From Neonectria sp. B-13 (Eukaryota > Ascomycota > Sordariomycetes > Hypocreales > Nectriaceae): a stretch of 64,000 bases of DNA. A program made the translations under genes and the position numbers. Below, piece by piece: positions 12,334 to 22,900 of this stretch (position 1 is the stretch's first letter; each line of letters begins with the position of its first letter). Under the pieces are notes generated by a model, which was not told the DNA's origin, searched no databases, and was given only the letters and a program-made list of their open reading frames with translations. The DNA lies in assembly GCA_002682825.1 (NCBI GenBank), contig NOKP01000007.1, positions 496,001 to 560,000 of the forward strand, written 5' to 3'.

Positions 12334-12905
12334 ACGATGGCATGCGCAAAGCGCCCATTGCATATAAGAGAAGGAGAAAGACACGAGAGGTGGAGAGAGC
12401 ACGGCAAGAGAGGCGTTGATACCCCCTATAGCCTGGCAAATATGGCTTGAGCATTGGACTTGATTTTACTGTACATACTTCTTTCTGAGAGTCGACGCGG
12501 GATCGAACAGAGGCGCCCCATTTACGGAATGAGACATGATGATATGGATCCCACGCAAAACAACGTTTCCTGATGATGGTGACTAGGGGCATCAAACCCG
12601 TATTCCACCCACTTATTGGTACAATAGTTGGCGGCACGCAAGGCCCATGGTGCTCGAGCCGCTCCCATTCTGCGACAAGGCCCATTTTTGTACATTTTCT
12701 TCCTCCTCGCTGACCAATTCGTCGTGTTGATTGCGGTGTTTTCGAGCTGTATCGTTGATGCATGGTTGTGTGTGGGCGGTATGGACTTTTCCCCCTTTGG
12801 CATCTCTCTCGTGGCCGTATCTCATGAGCCATTTCAACACCCAGCATGCTACCCTCTATATCCCTCTGACAACGGCACATGGCGTTCTCATAACAACCGC
12901 AAGCC
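12334..12905. other. Convergent 3' flank
   Basis: A 572-bp spacer between the stop at 12333 and the FMC1 stop at 12906. Overlapping short ORFs exist on both strands without conserved features. No repeat or RNA gene recognised. Confidence 0.5.
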
Positions 12906-13217
12906 TTACTTCGTCACATCATACTCAACGGGCAAGTCCATACCGACCCGTCGCGCCGTCAGCCGCACGCGCTCCTCCTCTTCCATGCCCATGCCGGGGT
13001 TGTACCGCTCGACCAGCGTGGCGTACAGGCGCTGCGAGCGCAAGTAGGCGATGGCCTGGGCGGCGGCGGCGGTGCGGTCCTCGGACGTGGGCGTCGTGAA
13101 GGACTCGCGGAGGCGGGTGTGCAGCGGGGCGCGCGGCGTCGCGAGGATCGGCCGCGGCGGGAGCTCGCGGAGGATGGACCGGTACAGCGACCGGATGGAG
13201 GCGGGGGAGGAAGCCAT
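12906..13217 (-). CDS. fmc1: LYR-motif mitochondrial F1-ATPase assembly factor FMC1
   Basis: A single-exon gene of 103 aa. The N-terminus carries the LYR tripeptide in SLYRSILRELPPRP (residues 10-23), followed by a second helix LHTRLRESF and a third with AIAYLRSQRLYATLVERYNP. This is the complex-1-LYR/Fmc1 layout; yeast FMC1 is needed in the mitochondrial matrix for assembly or stability of the F1 sector of ATP synthase, particularly at high temperature. The LRELPxRP context and the size of about 100 aa favour FMC1 over other LYR proteins such as SDH assembly or complex I subunits. It is divergent from HAL2. A CCAAT box at 13312-13316 lies about 95 bp upstream of the start. Confidence 0.82.
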   Translation of the reverse strand: MASSPASIRSLYRSILRELPPRPILATPRAPLHTRLRESFTTPTSEDRTAAAAQAIAYLRSQRLYATLVERYNPGMGMEEEERVRLTARRVGMDLPVEYDVTK

Positions 13218-13973
13218 CGTGGCGGCTCAGGGAAGCAGTTGGCGGAGGGGAGCTTGGATTCGAGTGTAGTTACGGGTTGAAGATGGAGGTTTGGAGGTCA
13301 GGAATGCCAGGCCAATCAACGCGCCGAACGGCTTTGCTGGAGCCGAAAAATTGTTAGTGCATTGAGCGAACGGCCGAAACCGCCCCAGCCAGGGAAAAAA
13401 AACTGCCCCTCACCTCATCGCCGCGCGGTCCCTGCGATTGAGATGTGGTGATGGAGGGGCAAATGGCATCACCGTCGAGGGAACCAGTGTCATGGAAACA
13501 CGCATACAGCGACACCACAGCACAGTATAACTTAATTGCACAGTGATAAATCCCCCCTGAAGCAATTACGTCGCGGGGTTTCCAATTCGTACAGTGCCAA
13601 CCCATCCCGCTGTTCTGTTCTCTTACGAAACGAGTCCCCACGTCCCCATCGTCATCTCGGTCGAGTCCCCCCCACACACATACCACCACCAACATCCGCC
13701 TCACCAACCAACGCACAGCGACGACCCGCCCGACGACCCGCCAGCCAGTACTGTGTCGGCCTTGTAGAACTATATCTTGTAGTATCTGGTTTTCTAGTTG
13801 TTCGCCTCATGCACATTCCCCGTCCTCGTCTCCTCCTCCTGCTCTCCGTCCTCATCGTCACGCTGGCTGTCCTGCTCTCGCCGTCCTTCCTCCCGCGCCT
13901 CCGCCAGCTCTCCGCCCACTTCCTCACAGCTACAACTCCCGGCCTCTTCCTCCTCCGTCGAACGTCCTCCACC
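13218..13973. promoter_or_regulatory. Divergent promoter region fmc1 / hal2
   Basis: Holds the promoters of FMC1 (minus) and HAL2 (plus). A CCAAT sequence is at 13312-13316. The HAL2 frame is open from 13536 without a stop, and contains an in-frame ATG at 13809, so 13809-13973 may be coding in a longer isoform. Confidence 0.55.
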
Positions 13974-15044
13974 ATGGCCGCCGCCTACACCTCAGAGCTC
14001 CAGATCGCTGAGCTGGCCGTCCAGCGCGCCGCGATCCTCACCAAGCGCGTCTTCCACGAGAAGGCCAAGGGCACCGTCGACAAGAACGACAAGAGCCCCG
14101 TCACCATCGGCGACTTCGGCGCCCAGGCCCTCATCATCGCCGCCCTGCAGCACCACTTCCCCGACGACGCCATCGTCGCCGAGGAGGAGGCCGCCCAGCT
14201 GCGCGACGATGCCACGCTGAAGCAGACCATCTGGGACCTCGTCCGCGACACCAAGCTCGACGACCCCGCGGCTGAGGAGCTGCTCGGCGGGCCCATCAAG
14301 GACATTGACGCCATGCTCGAGCTGATCGACCGCGGCAACAGCTCCGGCGGCGCCTCCGGCCGTATCTGGACCATCGACCCCATCGACGGCACCAAGGGCT
14401 TCCTGCGCGGCGGCCAGTACGCCGTGTGTCTCGGCCTCATGGTCGACGCCGACGTCAAGGTCGGCGTGCTGGGCTGCCCCAACCTGCCCGTCGACGACGC
14501 CGCCCGCCTCACCGCCGACATTGGCGCCAACGCGACCGACGAGGGCCGCGGTGTCGTCTTCTCCGCCGTCAAGGGCCACGGCGCCACCAGCCGTGCTCTG
14601 ACTGCCGGTGCCCTCGCTCCCCAGAAGCCCATCAAGATGCGCGGCCTCGACGACCTCTCCCGCGCCACCTTTTGCGAGAGCGTCGAAGCCGGCCACTCGG
14701 CCCACGATGACCAGGCCCTCATCTCCAAGAAGCTTGGAATTACCGCCCCCAGCGTCCGCATGGACAGCCAGGCCAAGTATGGCTCCATCGCCCGCGGCGC
14801 CGGCGACATCTACCTCCGCCTGCCCGTCAAGGCCACCTACCAGGAGAAGATTTGGGACCACGCCGCTGGTGACCTCATCGTCCGCGAGGCTGGCGGTCAA
14901 GTCACCGACATCCAGGGCAAGCGCCTCGACTTTGGTGTTGGTCGGACCCTCGCCAACAACAAGGGCGTCATTGCTGCCCCGGCTGCCGTCCACGCCAAGG
15001 TCCTGCAGGTTGTCCAGGAGGTTCTCGGTGCCAAGCAGTCGTAG
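13974..15044 (+). CDS. hal2: 3'(2'),5'-bisphosphate nucleotidase (HAL2/MET22)
   Basis: An intron-free gene of 356 aa from the ATG at 13974, which sits in a strong ACCATGG context and matches the length of the yeast enzyme (357 aa). It hydrolyses 3'-phosphoadenosine 5'-phosphate to AMP, clearing the by-product of sulfate assimilation and sulfotransfer; family members need Mg2+ and are inhibited by Li+ and Na+. Metal-binding motifs are intact: the acidic cluster EEE at 70-72, DPIDGT at 135-140 in WTIDPIDGTKGFLRGGQY, and WDHAAGD starting at residue 294. An in-frame ATG at 13809 in a weaker context would add 55 residues with a long hydrophobic segment (LLLLLSVLIVTLAVLL), so a membrane-anchored or organellar isoform is possible. 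Convergent with the uL6m gene. Confidence 0.93.
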   Translation: MAAAYTSELQIAELAVQRAAILTKRVFHEKAKGTVDKNDKSPVTIGDFGAQALIIAALQHHFPDDAIVAEEEAAQLRDDATLKQTIWDLVRDTKLDDPAAEELLGGPIKDIDAMLELIDRGNSSGGASGRIWTIDPIDGTKGFLRGGQYAVCLGLMVDADVKVGVLGCPNLPVDDAARLTADIGANATDEGRGVVFSAVKGHGATSRALTAGALAPQKPIKMRGLDDLSRATFCESVEAGHSAHDDQALISKKLGITAPSVRMDSQAKYGSIARGAGDIYLRLPVKATYQEKIWDHAAGDLIVREAGGQVTDIQGKRLDFGVGRTLANNKGVIAAPAAVHAKVLQVVQEVLGAKQS

Positions 15045-15271
15045 TCACTATATAAACATGTAAAGGCCCATAGAAATGATTCAGGAACCAGAAAGGATAT
15101 GGGAAAAGAAAAGCGAGAATCCAAAAGTTGATTTTATATATATGCCTTGACAGATAGTACACGTCTGTACACGAGACTAGAATACACACGCAAGCAGCGT
15201 CCCACCAAGTCGGCCCACGGCCCAACCACACCCACCGGCCACCAGCCACCAACGCTCTGTTTGGAAATCCT

Positions 15272-16194
15272 CTATTTGATCTTCTTCTGCTTCAGCTTGA
15301 TCGTCTGGTCGTTGATGAAGACTCCCTTGCCCTTGTATGGCTCTGGGGGGCGCCATTTGCGCACGCGGCCGGCAAAAGACATGAGCACCTCACGGTCGAT
15401 GCCCTCAACCAGGATGCGCGTGGGCGAGGGGGTTGTTACGGTAACACCGCGAGGGATACCCTCCTCGACCGGGTGCGTGAATCCAAGCTTGAGGCACAGG
15501 AATCGCTGTCCAGGAAATTCCTCCTTGGCACCACGCTCCTCGACGCTGGCTCGGTAGCCCACACCAACCAGGCGCAGGATTGCCGTGTGGCCTTCCGAGA
15601 CGCCCATAATGTAGTTCTTGAGGTACGCCCACGATGTGCCTATCCAACAAAAGACGGGTTGTCAGCAAGATAGCTCTGGAGGACGAGGCGAAGGAACTGA
15701 AACTCACCCCACATCTCCTTCTGTTGCTTGACGTCCGAATCCTTGACGGTCAGGATTGCCATTCGATTCTCCTCATCGTGCTTCACTTCCACGAACTCGG
15801 GAACTTCGAGGTCCAGAGATCCTACACCATCTAGTCAGAAACAATGCCCTCAATGCCTCACTCACGCCGGCTCCCCAGCTCAGGCAAACAACGCACCAAG
15901 AGGTCCCTTGATCGTAATCGTCTTCTTGTAGATCTTCTTGTACGACGTCATGTCCTTCTTCGCCTTGGCCTCGCCAACGAACAGCTCCACGCCCGGCGGT
16001 ACGGAGATGGGCGTCCGGCCCAGCTTCGAGGGTCGTTTCGAGGTTGTCGAGAAGAGAGCGGCCGAGTTAGCGCGAGGCGTCGCCGTTTGCCATGCTGGTA
16101 CGAGGAACCCGGGGAGCGTCACCGGGGCCGATGAGGAAGTCGCAATGGCACGGCCAATTGCCTTCCCCCGGCTGGGAGCAAACATGGCAGCCAT
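15272..16194 (-). CDS. mrpl6: Mitochondrial large-subunit ribosomal protein uL6m (MRPL6)
   Basis: Exons 15897-16194, 15708-15821 and 15272-15639 on the minus strand encode 259 aa; introns are 75 and 68 nt. The N-terminus (MAAMFAPSRGKAIGRAIATS) is rich in Arg, Ser and Ala and free of acids, as for a mitochondrial presequence. The L6 fold starts at SKLGRTPISVPPGVEL with the KKITIKGPLG-like strand, and the C-terminal half has the family signature around residues 210-230 (ILVEGIDREVLMSFAGRVRKW) and PEPYKGKGVF. The product belongs to the 54S mitoribosomal subunit near the sarcin-ricin loop. The start at 16194 is chosen because it opens the presequence; an ATG 60 nt upstream (16254) is also in frame. 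Confidence 0.92.
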
Positions 16195-16658
16195 TGATTC
16201 AACCCTACTGTTCGCACGGGTCAAAGGGTGGATGTCGGTCGTAAGCCAGGTCAAGATGCTTGCTGAAGCTTGACTTTTTGACGCTTAGTCACGGTGTCAC
16301 GTGTGCTCCCAGCATCGCACCACTACATGGTCTCAGGAAGAAGGTACCTACGAATTCGTCGAACCGCTTGTTCCGCAGCAGTCCAGCCTTAATTATCATA
16401 TACATGATCAAACTTGCATTCACTTCAGTTTAAGACACTAAAATGGCAACTAAAATATTGGTACAAATATGTACTTCTTTTGAATGATTGGTTTGGTTTC
16501 GTACAATTACCATATGAATTGTACTACCACTGTCGAGGATATCTAGAAACCCCTTTCATCAATTACTACAACCACCCCGAATGGAATTGGTCAAGGCCGG
16601 CTATGCATCTCAACGGAGAACACAGGCCCATAGGATTACAGAAGCGTTAGACATCTGC
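16195..16658. other. Spacer between mrpl6 start and beta-tubulin stop
   Basis: Contains the mrpl6 promoter (right-hand side of its start) and the beta-tubulin 3' untranslated region, which is A/T-rich at about 16380-16560. No other gene is visible. Confidence 0.5.
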
Positions 16659-18377
16659 TTACTCCTCGCCCTCGAGGATGCCCTCCTCCTCGTACTCCTC
16701 CTCCTCCTCGTCAATACCAGCATCCTGGTATTGCTGGTACTCGGAGACGAGATCGTTCATGTTGGACTCAGCCTCAGTGAACTCCATCTCGTCCATACCC
16801 TCACCAGTGTACCAATGCAAGAAAGCCTTGCGTCGGAACATGGCAGTGAACTGCTCGCCAATACGCTTGAAAAGCTCCTGGATAGAGGTGGAGTTTCCGA
16901 TGAAGGTGGAAGACATGGTAAGACCACGGGGAGGGATGGCGCAGAGAGCAGTCTGGATGTTGTTGGGGATCCACTCGACGAAGTACGAAGAGTTCTTGTT
17001 CTGGACCATGCGCATCTGGTCCTCGACCTCCTTCATGGCGACACGGCCACGGCTTTGGGGACGTTAGCAAGCAATTCTCAGGTTTTACATAGCGGAAATA
17101 CTCACAAGATGGCAGAGCAGGTCAGGTAACGACCGTTGCGGAAGTCAGAGGCAGCCATCATGTTCTTGGGGTCGAACATCTGCTGGGTCAACTCGGGAAC
17201 GCTGACAGCGCGGAAAGAGTGGGCGCCACGGCTGGTCAGGGGGGCGAAGCCGACCATGAAGAAGTGCAGACGGGGGAAGGGAACCATGTTGACGGCCAGC
17301 TTTCGGAGATCAGAGTTCAGCTGACCAGGGAATCGGAGGCAGGTGGTGACACCCGACATGACGGCGGAGACCAGGTAGTTCAGGTCACCGTATGAGGGGT
17401 TGGACAGCTTCAGGGTGCGCATGCAAATGTCGTAGAGAGCCTCGTTGTCAATGCAGAAGGTCTCGTCCGAGTTCTCAACCAGCTGGTGGATAGAGAGGGT
17501 GGCGTTGTAGGGCTCGACAACGGTGTCGGAGACCTTGGGGGAGGGGACAACGGAGAAGGTGGCCATCATTCGGTCGGGGAACTCCTCGCGGATCTTGGAG
17601 ATGAGCAGAGTACCCATACCGGCACCAGTACCACCACCGAGAGAGTGGGTGATCTGGAAGCCCTGGAGGCAGTCGCAGCCCTCGGCCTCGCGACGGACAA
17701 CGTCGAGGACCTGGTCGACAAGCTCGGCACCCTCAGTGTAGTGACCCTTGGCCCAGTTGTTTCCAGCACCGGACTGGCCGAAAACGAAGTTGTCGGGACG
17801 GAAGAGCTGGCCGAAAGGACCGGCACGGACAGCGTCCATGGTACCGGGCTCGAGATCGACGAGGACGGCGCGAGGAACATACTTGTTGCCAGAAGCCTGT
17901 GTGGTGTGAGTTTGGCATCTCTGAGATGGGCAGATGAAGCGATTTCTCCACGAACCTCGTTGAAGTAGACGCTCATGCGCTCGAGCTGGAGCTCGGAGTT
18001 ACCGGCGTAGACACCGTTGCTGTCAAGGCCATGCTCGCCAGAGATGGTCTGCCAGAAAGCAGCACCGATTTGGTTGCCCTATCCACGCATTGTCAGTGAA
18101 TCCCCGCACGTTAGACCATGGAGTAGGAGGAGGCACTTACGCACTGGCCGGTCTGGAGGTGGACCTATATTTGCAGAAAGACATAGTCAGCTATCTTGTC
18201 CCAGAATCACGTCGCAGTCGGAGTCCCGAACGTTGCTGTGCTGGAGGCGGTGGAAATGGTTCGGCGGGGTAGAATCAGGGGCAGCGGCGGCTGGGCAGGA
18301 TTTCGAACGCGTCTTTGGGGACGAGACAAGCACCGCAGAGCATCGCAAGAGGGCGTTTTACTTACAATCTCACGCAT
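16659..18377 (-). CDS. tub2: Beta-tubulin
   Basis: Five exons on the minus strand, 18366-18377, 18141-18164, 17956-18078, 17106-17896 and 16659-17052, give 447 aa, the normal fungal length. Introns are 201, 62, 59 and 53 nt. The protein begins MREI, the autoregulatory tetrapeptide of beta-tubulins, and has the GTP-binding glycine loop [10 protein letters not shown], the [10 protein letters not shown] segment and an acidic tail ([17 protein letters not shown]). It polymerises with alpha-tubulin into microtubules. At the sites where benzimidazole resistance mutations are known the residues are His6, Tyr50, Phe167, Glu198, Phe200 and Leu240, i.e. the sensitive state. The first exon of only four codons followed by a long intron is the usual arrangement used for fungal barcoding. 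The gene upstream on the same strand is GCN20. Confidence 0.98.
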
Positions 18378-19754
18378 GTTGACGGTTGTGAATGGATGTG
18401 GATGGACGAAGAAGAGTGGTGGATGAGCAAAGATGCAGGGAGAAGGACCTCGAGAGCTGAGCTAGCTTTCAAGACGGAGAGTGGGTTGGAAGGTGTAGGA
18501 CACGGTCGAAGGAGAGTGTTGATTTTCGTTGGAGAGCGGGACGTGAAATTGTTCACCGCCCCAAAAACCCACCAGCCCACCAGAGGGGAAGGGGCTACGG
18601 GCCTGGGGGCCTGAGGGAACCACCCAGCGCACTTTCGCTTGTTTACTAGGTGGTCCGTGCCGCGCTCAGAAGGGTAAGGCGCCAACGCAAGGCACCCGCC
18701 AGCACCCGCCAAAATCTGGCCAGAACGGAACACACCACCGGCACCGGACAATGGTTAAATATGGTTACCTGGGGCCTAGATGATAAGTAGTGATGCTAGG
18801 TTCCTGACTGTTGGCGAGGTAGGTTGTGTCTCCCGTCTGGGCCATCGATGAAGTCAAGACATATATGGTATCTACGTTCTAGGCAGTGATCAGAGTTCAT
18901 GCCGTGATACACCTTCAAGTTCCCGCGTATTCATAGCCGTCGAACTGGCAGCGGTCCGGTAACTCTGCAGGGACCGCCAGGAGGCCAGCCACGTATTTCC
19001 TGACGGCCCGGGGCGCCACGAGAGCTTGCCCCACTGCACACTTGTCAATTGCAGCTCGGCAGTGGATAGACCATGGGGGCAAGACTCAGGTCAGGCGGGA
19101 TATTGGAAGATCGACATCGGACATTTGCTTGAGAAAGGGGAAAGTGAGGCGACAACTTAATGAGACATGCTTGTGTATTCCGGGATGCAGCTGAGGAGCT
19201 GCAAAGCCCTCGTTCCTTCGCATCCCTCTGTTCAAGGTTGAGATAACAAGTGAGGTATCTGAGCATACCACTCACTCGACTTGCGACTTCAGTGTTATGC
19301 GAATGAATCTGTCCTGGATATTCCAATACAACGGTCAATCGTATCTGCTTATTAAGTGTCCGTATCCGTAAAATGAGCCCGTGTCATGTCACAAGCTCCC
19401 ATCAAGGTTATTCACCGCCTTAGAGAAACGAGTGCATCTCGCTTGTTCAACCACCCTATACTTGCTGATCGAGGGTGAAAGTTCTATCAACTCCGAGGGT
19501 AAATCTCAAGGCAGGGTATGTCACACTCTCGCGAAGTAACAGTGCGCCCGTTGGGTAAAAGGTGGGCACATCCCACCTGGAGGGTATCATTGTTTATCCT
19601 GAAGGTATCCGTATCATTGGCGTCGTAGGCAACACAGCACAACTGCATAAACAAGTATTTCAAGACAACGAATCACATACTGCACCTAATAAGGTTTGCA
19701 CCTAATAAATATCAATGTAATATTTCACATCTATCTCATGTGATGCATTCTCAT
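18378..19754. other. Beta-tubulin promoter and gcn20 3' flank
   Basis: A 1.4-kb spacer between two tandem minus-strand genes. The part next to 18378 should be the beta-tubulin promoter and 5' leader; the part near 19755 is the 3' end of gcn20 and is A/T-rich (about 19650-19745). No supportable gene, repeat or RNA. Confidence 0.5.
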
Positions 19755-22104
19755 TTATTGCTTGACAACACCGGCCGCATTGGCCTGGGAAGCAATCCTC
19801 TTCTTGTACGCCTGCACATCGCCAGGGAACTTTTCCACCGTTCCGCCGTCGCACACCCACAACGACTTGCACACTGCCTGCAGCATCGTCACGTCGTGAG
19901 ATACCATCAGCACGCCTCCTTGGAACTCGTTCAGCGCCTCAGCTAGCGCATCCATGGCCTCGATATCCAGATGGTTGGACGGTTCGTCCAGCACCAGGAT
20001 GTGTGGGTTCGTCAGCGCCAGGCACGCAAATGCCACACGCGACTTCTGACCTCCGGACAGGAGCTCCATTTTCTGTAGACCCGTAGTACCCGTGATACCG
20101 AAAGCGCCGAGCCGTCGTCGGTACTCCTCGTCTGTTCGGCCGGGGTAGTTCTTCGCCATGAAGCTGACAGCGCTAGTATTCAAGTCCAGGGCGTCGACGT
20201 GGTGCTGTGCAAAGAAACCAATTCGGAGGCGAGCGTGTTGTGTGATCAAACCAGACAAAGCCTCCAGCTTTCCAATTAGCAGCTTGAGAATTGTCGTCTT
20301 ACCAGCACCGTTGGGTCCTACGATACCAATGCGGGAATCCAGCTGGACATCCAAGTCGACATTTCGCAGCAGGACCTTGTCCTTTGTGTATCCAAAGGTA
20401 ACCTCGGACATCTGAACAATAGGGGGCGACAGCTTCTCCACTTCGGGGAAGGTGAACTTGACGCTGTACTCGGCCTCCGGGGCCTCCAGGATGGGCATCT
20501 TTTCCAGCTTCTTGATACGCGACTGGGCTTCCGAGGACTTGGCTGCGTTGTAACGGAACTTGTCGATGAAAGCCTGCAAATGGGCACGTTGGACCATCTG
20601 GTTGTCGTATTCTCGCTTGGCCACCTTCTTTCGCTCCTCTCGGGTGCCGTAGAATGAGTCGAAGTTGGCTCCGCGGTAGTAGTCGAGGCGTTGCGAGTGC
20701 TGGTGGATGATGTCTGTGGCGACCTCGTTGAGGAACGCTCGATCGTGAGAGACGACCAGGACAGTGCTGGGGTAACCTTGTAGGTAATCGGCAAGGAAAG
20801 CAATGGAGGGAACGTCCAACATGTTCGACGGTTCGTCAAGAAGTAGCAAGTCAGGTTCACAGAAGAGGGCTCGTGCCAGCGCCAGACGCATTCTCCAACC
20901 ACCAGAGAAGGTCTTGGTGGCAAACTGCTGTCGCTCAGCGGAGAATCCGAGACCGGCAAGAATACTGGCTGCTCTCGGCTCTGCCTTGTCGGACTCCATC
21001 TCGGCCAGTTTGCCCTGAATATCTCCAAGCTTGTTATCCTGGGTTTCCCTGTCGCGGTCGATCCGAGCTGCATCCGCTGAAGTATCAGCTAAGCCAGCCC
21101 GCTGGGCTTCTAGCTCCGCCAGGCGCGCCGTGATTTCCTGAAAATGTTAGACAATGGGGACTGGTCGAGGTCAGGCTGGAATACTCACGTCTTGCTCCCT
21201 CAGGAGAACCTTGCGCCACACGTCTGCGTCAAGCACAGCTTGGATAGCTGGGGTATCGTCACCGGTAATCTGGCCATGTCAGCTAGAACATCCCCGGGCG
21301 GCTGTAGAGAAGACTCACCTCCTGCTCGACGTGCAGAATAGAAATATGTGTAGGAATGGCGACTTCTCTCCTGGAGAGGGCTCGGAGCAGCGTGGATTTA
21401 CCGATACCGTTGTTACCAACCAGACCGTAGCGGCGGCCATAAGCGAGGGTGAGGTTGGTGTCTGTAAGGATTCGGAGTCCACCGATAGAAACATCGATGC
21501 TGTCCAGCTTGACATCCTTGGTTTTGGTCCCTGAGCTGGCACCCAGCTGAAGCGGGTTGACAGCCATGTAGAACTCTTCGTAAGACTGAGTAGATTCGGG
21601 CTGCTCGAGCAGTCTAGACGCCTCGTACTCAACGGTCTTGTAGGTCTTCTTTTGCTGCTTGGATGCAATCTTCTTCTCGGCCTTCTCAAGCTTTTTGCGG
21701 TCGACCTTGGATTCAACCTTTCTGGCATTCGCCGATTCCAAATCGACGCCACCCGTGGCAACCGCCAATGTCGACGACATATTGCGCTGCGAGCTAACCT
21801 GGATGCTGTGGTCGAGGCGCTTTACAATCGAAGGCCCTCTCTTATCACTACCATTTGCCTCGATGTACTTGCCGACCCATTTCTCCACGAGCTGCTTGAT
21901 CTTCTCCTCCACCTGGGCGTTCGCATCGCCTGATGCGGATAGGAGTAGGTCAGTGACGGCGGAGGCAGCCTCACTCAGAGGAGAAGAGCCAGACGAGTCC
22001 CCCTCATCCGACCAAGCGGTAGAAGCATGAGTCAGGTAGCCTACGGAGTACTCGGAGACCACGGGGTCGATGTTGGGCAGGATAGCCCTGATATCAGTCT
22101 CCAT
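19755..22104 (-). CDS. gcn20: ABCF-family ATPase GCN20
   Basis: Exons 21319-22104, 21189-21269 and 19755-21137 on the minus strand encode 749 aa (yeast GCN20 is 752). Introns are 49 and 51 nt. An N-terminal domain of about 190 residues precedes two ABC cassettes and there are no membrane helices. Cassette 1: Walker A GNNGIGKST at 230-238, signature FSGGW at about 366-370, Walker B with LDEPSNMLD at 389-397. Cassette 2: GPNGAGKTT at 563-571, LSGGQ at 649-653, LDEPSNHLD at 672-680. GCN20 works with GCN1 on translating ribosomes to activate the kinase GCN2 on uncharged tRNA during amino-acid starvation. The N-terminal domain that contacts GCN1 is what separates it from other ABCF proteins; assignment is by length and these motif variants. 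Cytosolic. Confidence 0.93.
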
Positions 22105-22539
22105 CTTGGGAGGTGGCGAAGGGCTTGGTCAAGAGGGAAGAGGTGCAAAGCTCCGAGAAGCAGATGAAGAAGAGAAGTGATCCTCGAAAATTGCCGGCAC
22201 TGCTATACTGAGCGCTTACAACAGGTATGGCAGGATGTGCGGGCGGGTTGACGGTCTGTTCAGCGTCCACACTTGATGGTTTTGCTGTGGTTTGCTGGCT
22301 GATGATGTGCCCCGCCAAGGCTGTGGACTGTGGTCGTTGAATTTTTGTGGGTGCCGGCCCGCATCGGACCCCGGCGAAGCACCTGGCAATGTCGGCGCTT
22401 ATACCGGCCGAGAGCCGATCAATGGGGGAATCTTCAACTTGCAAGTCCGTTGATACAGTGAAACAGGCGTATGTCGATTATCAATGTATCAATACACTAG
22501 TCATAACGATGGATTCCTGGCTCCCACCTAATTTTGCTG

Positions 22540-22900
22540 CGTAGGGGAAGAAACACCGATGGCGACGATATCTTACAAGATCTGTTTAGTCACCCTGTAA
22601 AGTGAATTTTATCGCTGTAGGGAGACGGGTTTCCATCTAAAAATGCATGGTTAAATCTGCTATCAAAGGTGGCTAAATAGAGAATAAAGGACATAATTGA
22701 GAGCATGGTTAAGGGCGCGCTTGAGTGTGTGACTGAGACGTGATCTTGGGGCTGAATTTAAGGCCTGGTATCTAAGGCTGTGATATATGATCTTGCTTGA
22801 TGTATCTTTATACTGACTTAACTAGTCGGGGTACATAGTCTCAGTTTCCCTGCTTACTTAATACGATAAGACTGAACCCGCCATGATGCGACTTGGGAAT
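22540..22900. other. AT-rich, TpA-rich island
   Basis: This segment has visibly more A+T and more TpA steps (taaa, ttaa, tata) than its flanks and no coding frame. In ascomycetes such islands often come from repeat-induced point mutation of old repeats; no intact element is present, so this origin is inference. Confidence 0.35.

Noticed and set aside
13536..13808. Extension of HAL2 upstream of the ATG at 13809
   Set aside because: The frame is open but this part has promoter-like composition and would make the enzyme far longer than the family.
13992..14993. Long minus-strand ORF (333 codons) across HAL2
   Set aside because: It is the antisense shadow of a GC-rich coding sequence; its Gly/Val/Asp-rich composition mirrors the HAL2 codons and there is no domain.
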